A DNA stretch of 64,000 bases, taken from Pseudisothecium myosuroides (taxonomy: Eukaryota; Streptophyta; Bryopsida; Hypnales; Lembophyllaceae). Position 1 is the stretch's first letter. Every line of letters begins with the position of its first letter. Below, one piece after another: positions 56,206-64,000 of the stretch. The notes below the pieces were generated by a model. It was not told where the DNA came from, ran no database searches, and saw nothing but the letters and a program-made list of their open reading frames with translations. The stretch covers positions 10,540,001 through 10,604,000 of the forward strand of contig OX637297.1 in assembly GCA_951799445.1 (NCBI GenBank), in the 5' to 3' direction. The position numbers were made by a program, and so were the translations under genes.

Positions 56206-56297
56206 ATTTGACCCTAAAGTCCAAAACTAGTTAAATATGGCATTTTCCCCCATTCTCATCTAACCTTTCAGTCCCATTAATTAGCAATCCCATTGTA

Positions 56298-57283
56298 ATG
56301 CATACTCCTCATACAGTCCACTCTATCAATTCACCATTAGGTAGCAATCCAATTGTTGTTCAGATCGTGAGCCCTACACAATTTGATCATCCTAGTTTTT
56401 CCCCACCTTTTGAATCAAACCTTGACAAAGAGCTATTTGAAGATGCACAGCTTAACCTCCCTGCTCTACAAGGGCTATCGCAGCCTTCCTCTCCTTCAGT
56501 AGAAAATGGCACATCATTAGTTATGCGTGTGTTCCATCACATCTCGGGTTCCTTATCACAATGACTTGCAGATGATCCATCTCCCTTGGAGGCTCTCCCT
56601 ATTGAAGACTTCTCGTTAAGAAGTGTCAAATCACTTGCAAGGAATCAAGGTGATGGTCACTCTCAACCACCGCAAACTAATGTTGCCTTAGTTACAGCTG
56701 ATCCCACTTTGGATACTTGGAGAATTAAAAGTAGGTTAAGAAGCCACACATTTGACCGCGCAGGGGGTGCTAGGTATACCCCCAATCCGACTATCATATG
56801 ATTTTGAAAATCCTATCTCAAAATGCCAGAGGCTTGAATGACTCCTCTGCAGTAGACAATCTAGGCCAATATATCCAGAAGAATCTTGTGGACTTGTTGT
56901 TTATACAAGAGCACAAGCTTCGTGGCGCTAGCGTCTTCAATCTTGGGAGACAACTACGGAAATGTGCTACTACGTTTTATACTGACGCGGAGCCAGGCTA
57001 CACACCTGATGGTACACATGCAGGAAAGGGAGGTGTAGCCTCTTTCATTTCACTAAGGTGGGCTAAGCTAATTTCTCAATCAGGTTCTCTCTTCGGGGGG
57101 AGAGTTCATTGGTGTATCTTATCTAGGATCCCAGGAGGTGATTTAGGGTTTGCCAATGTATATGCTCCTAATGAACCTCTAGCCCGTAAAGTCCTTTGGG
57201 AAACCATGTCCAGAGAACTTCCAACATCATGTCGTTGGATTATATTAGGTGACTTTAACCCTTTTTACAATTTGGCTGGTTAG
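56298..57283 (+). pseudogene. LINE fragment: linker and APE endonuclease domain
   Basis: The first part (56298-56801) is one frame with a TGA at 56562 and encodes a Ser/Pro-rich stretch without motif, as in the region before LINE ORF2. The second frame (56798-57283, overlapping by four bases) starts MILKILSQNARGLND and has the exonuclease-endonuclease-phosphatase signature: SQNARGLN, LLFIQEHKL, GFANVYAPNEP and WIILGDFN. This nuclease nicks target DNA for non-LTR retrotransposition. The frame stops just after GDFN, and no reverse transcriptase follows, so the copy is 3' truncated or disrupted. Confidence 0.8.
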
Positions 57284-59866
57284 ATACAAGCCTTGTACAG
57301 AAGGGAGAAACGAATACAGGGGGCCAAAAGTGCCTTCTACTCTGTCGAATGAAGCTGAGAATTTAGGTGAAGTTACCATTTGGGAAATAGGAGTCAAAAG
57401 TTCAGGCCAAACATGTTACTTTCTTCTGTAACAGGGCTGTCTGGGCAGATCAAGGAAAAAAACTTTCTTCAAATATAAGAAAGTGAAATAGGTTATCCAG
57501 AGTATTATATACATGGAAAAGTTTGAATCATTCCATTTTGACCAATTAGTCAAAAACGAAAAGGGTTCTCTGTGTGCAGGTACTTATAGGTTCTCAACTG
57601 TGAAATAAACTTTGAAGATGTTTGTTTAACCCCTAATGAACCATTTGTCCCCTCGGGGGACAATTTGGGTCTGGGCAGGTTCCTACTGTCTCAATTTTTA
57701 GTGATATTTTTTTGGATGTTCTGAGGTTGTGTATTTTTGTAAGAGCTTTGTGAATATATAATTTTTATTGTAATTGATGTCAGGGAGAAAAATTTATGGC
57801 ACAATAAGCAAAAATGGAGTTCAGCGGGCAACACAAAAAAAATTACAAAAAACCACAATATTTTTTTTCCAATTTCTTTTCTCAAATATTATATTTTTGT
57901 CTACATGTGAAGCTTTTTTTCTTTCAATTTGAACTAATAATGAGAAAGTTATGGCCAATCTTAGTTTTTCGGGCAATCTAAGCATCTTCTTGAAAAAATA
58001 ACTTGTAGAATTCATTTTTGAATGCATTTTTCAGATTTTAAAATAAAAAATTGTAAGGTAGGGTTACATTTTCTTGCTAGAACAATCTTATCGTTGGGAT
58101 TATTGTAATTCAATTCCATCTAAAAGCTATTAAAAATTGCCCAAAAAACTAGATTGCCCAAAAAACTAAGATTGAACCCACCTCCACTTAACAATTTTTT
58201 AATGAGTGAAAATGAAGTGCTTTTTTTCCAAAATATTTTTTGGAGATTCTGAACTCAACTACTTAACATAAATAAGTAGAAAATCAAAATCATTAGTGCA
58301 TAAAATTTAAACTAAAAACATTCAAAGCCAAAAAATCTAGTGAAGCAAAGTGCCAAAAAACTTGCTTGCTTCACTTTAAATGCATATATCTTGCAATCTG
58401 TATAGTGAAAGTTTTTGAAATTTCTTCCACGCATTAATATGCTAGTTGAGTATAAGATCTTATAGCTGGATATGCAAAAAAAAATATTTTTAAAGTTTTT
58501 TTCTTTTTACAATAGGAATGACAGTTTTTAATGGTTTTTGATAGGAAAATCACCTTGGTCCTTCAGGGGTTAACTCCTTGGTCCTTCAAGGGTTAATATA
58601 TTTTTAAATATTCATAGGCTGTGGGTTGTTGATTACAACATTAACACCATTGGGATTCATAAGTTTTCAATTCCATAAATAAATTCTTGACATTTTAGTA
58701 TTCTGGGTCAATGTCGACTCCTTTCTACATATAAATTTTTGTTTAAATGTTGTACAATTCTAAATGATTTGTAAATTTTGAAGGACGTACCCAATGTGTT
58801 TAGAAAAAATAATTCAGAAGAGGACCACCATTTTGGTCATTTTATCATATAAACGGGACTCCGTGAGGTGCAGTAGTCGAGTTTTCCGCATAATCCAGAA
58901 AAGGATTCTCACAAATTGAAATGCTAACATTTCCAATCCGCGTGGTGGAAAATCGTGAAATTTTCTGTGCATTTTCAGCTTTTAAGAACTATAGAATTCT
59001 TCAATTGCGTGAGTTTTTGTTTGTGTCTACCCCTTTTTTTGGTATGTGTACTAGAAATGGCAGCTTCTGAGTGGTTCTGGTGAAAATATAGTCATGGAAC
59101 TGTAGGGGTTGAAGTCCAGAAAATAGTTTCCGCAATGTGGTGATGAATTTATTCTGACCACTGCAGACGCTGATATCTTGCAATGAGTGTTATCAGACAT
59201 TTTGGAGTGCATTCTACACATTCTCAAATTTTGAAGGTGTAACATTCTATCATTTTTAGTGGGGTAAAAACTTTAATCATTTTGTTGAACTTATTCCTAT
59301 ACAAATGACTGTTTCGAGTGTATTTTGACAAAGAACACGTGGAGGTCCATGACGTTCAAAACAAAGAAGCGAACATGGAACATTGGAACAAATTAATTTT
59401 CTTGAGATTGGAATGAAAAGTCTAAACAATTGCATTAGAAGTAGGAGCATACTATGTGGAAGTTGAGTATCCGGATTTTGGACATGCACTTGAATAAAAG
59501 AATGGAAGGAGTCATTCCAGAAAAGGTTTGGGCACATAAAAACAATATTTTATAAGAGAAGAGCTTGGTGTGTTCTGCATCACAAGCAGTAGTGGCATGC
59601 CTCATTCGATCAGGTAATCGTCCTCCGTAGAATGCAGAACTAATTGAGTATGTCTTTTTTTGATGTAGGAGCACGGAAGTTCTTAGCAGTCCATCTTCTG
59701 TCTTAGTGGTGGATTGTGCACGTAGTCGTGCTCAATGACGACAAATTATCAAGAATGCCGAACAGTGGTCCAATTCACTACTGATGGTCAGGCACTACGT
59801 TACATTCTGGTGGGTGATTTAATCCTACAAACAGAGCTTTGCGTAGCGACAGAGCGTGACGTACGA
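57284..59866. other. AT-rich DNA, no gene recognised
   Basis: No coding frame with recognisable motifs on either strand. Near 57628 TTAACCCCTAATGAACCA and near 58594 the inverted TTAACCCTTGAAGGACCA could be imperfect ends of a ~1-kb non-coding element, but without a clear target-site duplication. A pair of GGTCCTTCAGGGGTTAA-type direct repeats lies at about 58557-58596. Confidence 0.35.
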
Positions 59867-60767
59867 GCTTTTAGATGTCCTTGTTGAGACTGTCGTGGAG
59901 GCCGCCGAAAGTCTATTGAAGTGATTCGAAAATACCATGCAACAGTGGGTAGAGATCCTTTCTTGAGTACATCCATGATAGGAGGCGATCCACTTGATGG
60001 CTATCCTGCTCGCGGTATTTGGGTGGAAGACATAGCATATGACAATGACATGGTCGAAGAAGAGCCACAAGTGTCACCACGTACTGCTACGGTGGAATCG
60101 AATGGGTCAGAGGGAATTGCGGAGGACGCCGCTGGCGCAATTCCTCAACCACTTGATGAATATCATGAAGTGCATAGACAAGTAATGGAGGCATTTGATC
60201 GCGGAGACGCATTGCACGTGGAGGTTGGTGAAGGATAGGAGATGCCTGAGAACGATGATGATGGAAGTGACAGTGTCGACGGATTGGAAGAGTTGTATGA
60301 GTTGGCAACCACGCCTTGTATGCTGGCGCGAAGTGCAGTGTCATATTGGCCACTATCATAATCATGAACATGTGTACTATGTTTCGAGTGAGCAACAGAT
60401 TCGTAGATGAGTTGTTCAGGTATTTGTCCACGGATGTGTTGCCTTCGACGAACAAAATGCCGTCAACTCACTACATCGCGCGTCGGAGCATTTAGAAACT
60501 GGGTTTGAATTATAACAGTATACATGCTTATTTGAACGGGTGCGTGCTTTTTGAAGAAGAGCATGCACTGGCAAAAGTGTGTCCCACATGCAAGCGGTCA
60601 CACTGGTTGGAGGGCAGTAACGCAATTCCAGCAAAAGTTATACACCACTTTCCATTAATTCCTCGATTGAAACGCATGTGGAGATCAACAAAAATAGCTA
60701 CTATATTGATGGGTTACCTGAAGCACGTCAGTGCAGATGGAATAATGCGGTCAGTGGTAGACAGCCT
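59867..60767 (+). pseudogene. CACTA (En/Spm) TNP2-type transposase, 5' part, interrupted
   Basis: The N-terminal transposase-associated segment reads FRCPC, a TGA at 59885, then DCRGGRRKSIEVIRKYH in frame 2. A linker follows, then LEELYELATTPCM. After a frameshift near 60345 frame 1 continues with ATIIIMNMCTMFRVSN, VDELFRYLSTDVLPSTNKMP, a TAG near 60493, LNYNSIHAYLNGCVLFEEE, CPTCKRSHW and KVIHHFPLIPRLKRMW, all hallmarks of TNP2. The frame is cut at 60767 by the LTR that begins TGTGGGAGC; the catalytic part would lie beyond the LTR, outside the window. The element was already decayed or decayed after this insertion. Confidence 0.8.
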
Positions 60768-61076
60768 TGTGGGAGCATGAAACTCATAAGGAAGAGATGT
60801 AGCTTAGAAATAGGGTAGGAGTTAGTCAAAAATTTCAAAATTTGACGTAAGATCTAGGAAATTGGATCCGGATACAGATAAATACCGGATAATCAGATTC
60901 CGAGGTTCCCGATCCGTTAAAACAGGTTTTACCGGGAGAAGGAACGGATCTTAAATCCGGGTTTAACCGGAATGGAACGAGCTACGGAATAGGTGTCTGA
61001 CCTACGACCCTAGGGAATCGTTACGAGAACGGACCTCTTTCCATTCGCCGACGGGAACGGTCGGCAGCTTGACTAG

Positions 61077-61084
61077 TACTTAAA
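61077..61084 (+). promoter_or_regulatory. Promoter-like TACTTAAA box in LTR C
   Basis: AGTACTTAAACC lies about 155 bases upstream of ATG 61236 and is followed by pyrimidine-rich CTTTCTCATTCTCAC. It matches the box at 31513-31520 in sequence and distance to the ORF. Confidence 0.45.
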
Positions 61085-61235
61085 CCTTCGCCCGACCTAA
61101 TCTTTCTCATTCTCACTTTGCTGATCATCTTGCGCACTTAGATGAGAGAAAGAGTGGTGAGCTAGAAATCGCTCCCGGGAGAGAAGGGTGAGGTCGGTGC
61201 CAATTGCACCGGATTTAGGTCGGTGTCGGTGAACA

Positions 61236-63136
61236 ATGGCGGAGTCTAGCAACCCGGTAGCGCGTCGGTCCTTAGTCACAGCTCGGATAGTGAGGCCGGT
61301 CATTCCTACCGACCCAACATTCCGGAAGGAATTAGAGATAGATCTGACTCGGATGGGGTGCCTAGGTTTGATCCGCCAACCCTGGAACGTTAAGGACCCG
61401 GAAATGTTGGAGCAACTCGTCTCCGGGGTCCCAAATCAGTTTGAGTTGACCATGAGAGGCCAACCCGGAGCATGGACAGCGGATGTATGGGCTGACGTAT
61501 ACGGGTTTGAAAAGAACGGATCCAGATTAGGTTCCCGGGTAGAGAAGTACGGGATTGGGAAGTTCCGTAACCCGGTTACCACTAAGGAGGGATACCCCGT
61601 GAGTGACTGTAAGGACGCTAGGCAGAAACAGATGCTGGAATTTTTAATTCCGATCTGGTATCCGGAAAAGCCCACCCAAGTTACGGTTACGGTGGCCAAC
61701 ACTATCTTCAGGGCGTTAGAAGATAAAGTAGTCCACTGGGGAAAAGTTATGGTGGGCATAGTGAAGAAACTGGTGGATCACGTCGGGAAGGGGAAACCTA
61801 GTCTCCTCAGCCCGTATTTATTCCACCTGTATCATCAGTAGGAGGTGCTCACTAATGAGGAGGTGTTAATATACAACACCGGGTTGGAGATCCTCAAGTA
61901 CGGTCTCACGCATGAAATTCCGCCGGATACTCTAGTTGAGGGGGAAGAGGAGGAAGAAGAAGAAGACAAAGACGATGAGGAAGAACAGCAGCAATAGGAG
62001 CTGGTCGATAAACGGGAGAAGAGAAGGAAGTCAACCGATCCGAATTCCAGGGTGGAATTGTCGACCCCGGAAAAAGGAGAGCCGAGTCAGCCCTCGGGAT
62101 CGGAATTGCAATCGGACTTCTTCGATGTTGGAAAGTAGTGGATGGAGGAGGCTCAGCACATGCACTTCGGCATGTCGGACATGATCTTGGGGATTGTTGC
62201 GGAGTTGAAGGTGGAGCCGGAAGATATTTTGACGGAGATCCGGCGACGACCAAGCCCTGATCTACTACGTAAGAAGGACGAGCAGATCAAGAACTTGGAG
62301 AAGGAGAGGGATGACCTTTTAGGTCAGGTGAATTGGGCAGAGACAAATTCCGCAGCTGCACGACAGAAGGAGACGAAAGCTCTCCAACTCGTCCACAACT
62401 TGACAGCGTTGGTAGAGCAGCCCGTGGAAGCCGTGTTGAAGTCGAGACTCTTCAGCAACCAGCTGAGTGGCATGAGCCACTTATCCAGGTCCAAGTTGGT
62501 GACTATTTTGGTCGACTTCCAGGCCCGGATGGAAGGAATACTGAAGGAGATGGTGCAGCTGTTGGGGCACCTCGACCCAAACAAGCCCCTAGATTTCATG
62601 AACTTTTCGGAGCTGCCCAATGTCGACTTGCTGAAGACGCCCCAGAAGCCGGGGTCGGGGATCATTCTACAGCCATCCCCAAAAAAACTTCCAGCCAGAC
62701 CAGGATCCAAACGAAGGCTACTAAGGAGGGCCATACGAGGAGTATCCAGTCGATTCCGGTAGTAGTTGGGAGTACCGTTCCGACATCCGGAACATCCGTC
62801 CGCAGCAATTTAATCCACCGGATGGGGGCCTTGTCAAACCCGGCTTGGACCAATCCGGTCGACTTCCCTCATATGCAGAAGGTATCGCCCAAGAAGAATA
62901 CAACACCGATTCAGCTAGATGATTCACCAGAGAGAGAGACCAGAGTGGAGATGATCTAAGAGTCCGAGAAGGGGGAATTCACTTTCGGGGATGAGACGGC
63001 TTCGGATGACGACCCGCCGCTAATCAAACGGAAGATACCAACCCGGGCTGCAACAAAGACCACTCCACCGAAAACGAGCAGGAAACCACCTGCAGGGCCG
63101 AGTAGCAGCGCGAAGAAATCAAAACGAGGGAAGTAA
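61236..63136 (+). pseudogene. LTR-borne ORF, copy C (stops and one frameshift)
   Basis: ATG 61236 (MAESSNPVARRSLVTARIV) to TAA 63134, 1.9 kb, the same length as the intact copies at 31666 and 41125. Conserved pieces include LTRMGCLGLIRQPWNVKD, FLIPIWYPEKPTQVTVTV, ANTIFRAL and SPYLFHLYHQ, a Glu-rich run, a coiled coil (QIKNLEKERDDLLGQVNWAE) and a tail ending KKSKRGK. TAG stops at 61839, 61996 and about 62137 all fit CAG-to-TAG changes or similar. A frameshift near 62700 and TAA 62957 break the tail. The N-terminal 201 residues are still open. Confidence 0.85.
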
Positions 63137-63321
63137 TTAGTTAGCATGTTTTTAGTTAGTTAGAGTTTTTGAATCTGGAGCGGATTTTCCGTGCGTGGGA
63201 CCCGGTTCCGGATTCTTAGGACTAGTTGACTTTGAACTTTCCGGATAATGCGGATAAGTTTCTGATTAGTCACCTGGATTTCAGGTGTGCCCTTTTTGGC
63301 TTTTTGTTTGGGTTTTTAAGT

Positions 63322-63343
63322 GGAGGGCAGTCTGTTGCCCTCT
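63322..63343 (+). ncRNA. Hairpin downstream of the LTR ORF (copy C)
   Basis: GGAGGGCA and TGCCCTCT pair over 8 bp (one G-T wobble) around GTCTGT, with CATTCC following. Upstream GGGTTTTTAAG is shared with element A, so the position is homologous while the stem sequence has changed on both arms. Confidence 0.5.
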
Positions 63344-64000
63344 CATTCCATCCTTGCCCATTTGATGTGCATTAGTTTATGTTCATGTCTTCTTTTTCTC
63401 AAATCTGAGCCACTAAGTGGACATTCGGATTCCGGGCTATGTTTGCGTTTTCCTGAGCTGTTTATTGAGTGTCAAAGTGTGAGGGAAGACGGGTGAAGGG
63501 GAATCCGGGTTGAGAATAGTTGGACCCGATTTGAGCGAGTAAATTTGTGAGGAAGCTTTGCTGGACTTATGAGTAAGGACTTGAGCATGGTACCTTTAAA
63601 TTACCGTAATGGTGATCCGGTTTTAAGGAGTGGTGCAGATGCGAGTCCGGAATCCAGGGAGGATTCCGAGCGGAGATAAGTGACCGCCAGCGGAAAATCC
63701 CCACTCATCGGAAGGTCTGCCAACCATAGGATCAGTCTGGTAGATAGATGCACAAATCTCTGTCAGTTCCAGATGTCTTAATTTATCGTTGTAGTAAAAG
63801 TGGAAGGATGCAGTTCTGAGTGACCTGCTTTCTGGGCAAGCTACCCGGGGAATTGTGAGGACTATTACTTTCTCTATTCTACAATAAAAATTCGGTTAGG
63901 ATCGTTTTGTGTGAAGTTTTGTGTAGAGAAATAGGTGTCTATGAGTGGTGAGTTCCTACCCCTCTAAAGATCAAATGCGGACACCCTGAGGGTAAAACAG

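Larger units (their letters stand above)
60768..64000 (+). mobile_element. LTR of element C, runs off the window
   Basis: Starts TGTGGGAGCATG, like element A. It shows the TACTTAAACC box, the LTR ORF, the hairpin, and finally CTACCCCTC and CTGAGGGTAAAACAG at the window end, which correspond to about position 3200 of the 3474-bp LTR of element A. About 250-270 bases of LTR are therefore missing to the right; whether this is a 5' LTR or a solo LTR cannot be seen. It is inserted in the CACTA TNP2 gene. Confidence 0.88.

Overview
This window is repeat-dominated nuclear DNA of a green plant lineage (a streptophyte alga such as a charophyte, or a bryophyte, is my best guess; the species cannot be fixed from sequence alone). 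The reasons are: plant-type TTTAGGG telomere-like stretches, GT-AG introns, a Ty3/gypsy element primed by a tRNA-Asp-type primer binding site, plant hAT (BED/DUF659/dimerisation), En/Spm-CACTA (TNP2 and Ptta/En/Spm-like) and DUF7869-type genes, and abundant satellites. I see no bacterial-style operon and no clear tRNA or rRNA gene. Layout: 1-1.4 kb, ~84-bp tandem repeats around a C-rich GTCCGCGCCC-type repeat block. 1.9-3.0 kb, a minus-strand gene of unknown function with one frameshift. 3.2-8.7 kb, an hAT transposase gene on the plus strand, with C-rich repeat blocks before and after it and a 564-bp MITE between block and gene; the same MITE recurs at 22.5 kb in the opposite orientation, both copies with perfect 8-bp target-site duplications. 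8.9-11.6 kb, a decayed LTR on the minus strand. 14.2-17.0 kb, a minus-strand multi-exon En/Spm-like gene. 18.3-21.6 kb, a minus-strand DUF7869-type gene with one intron. 24-28 kb, AT-rich DNA with telomere-like and other repeats. 29.6-47.8 kb, a plus-strand multi-exon gene whose first intron appears to be 14.8 kb long because it holds a palindrome-bearing satellite and, inside that satellite, a complete 12.9-kb Ty3/gypsy retrotransposon. 48.4-51.1 kb, two HAD/FCP1-like phosphatase-type gene remnants. 51.6-56.2 kb, a two-type satellite split by a 3.7-kb solo LTR. 56.3-57.3 kb, a LINE endonuclease fragment. 59.9-60.8 kb, a CACTA TNP2 fragment interrupted by another LTR that runs to the window end. 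The most unusual system is an LTR retrotransposon family that carries a protein-coding gene inside its long terminal repeats. The complete element (31224-44156) has two 3474-bp LTRs, each with the same intact 632-codon ORF, and homologous ORFs at the same relative place lie in three further LTRs (8.9-11.6, 52.1-55.8 and 60.8 kb onwards). Solo LTRs therefore remain stand-alone genes. The LTRs also share a TACTTAAA promoter-like box upstream of the ORF and a hairpin downstream of it whose two arms differ between copies but stay complementary. Two window-wide signals cross these elements. First, a palindrome of the form CCGTGATATCTCACGG occurs as the core of a 72/75-bp satellite (17 units) and as about 19 dispersed single copies (perfect or degenerate) between 17.6 and 51.7 kb, mostly in introns and intergenic DNA. 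Second, the mobile-element genes decay mainly through in-frame stops rather than frameshifts (nine stops and no frameshift in the 3.5-kb hAT frame; nine stops and no frameshift in the DUF7869 gene); nearly every stop I examined is reachable from CAG, CAA, CGA or TGG by one C-to-T or G-to-A change, as expected from deamination of methylated cytosine.
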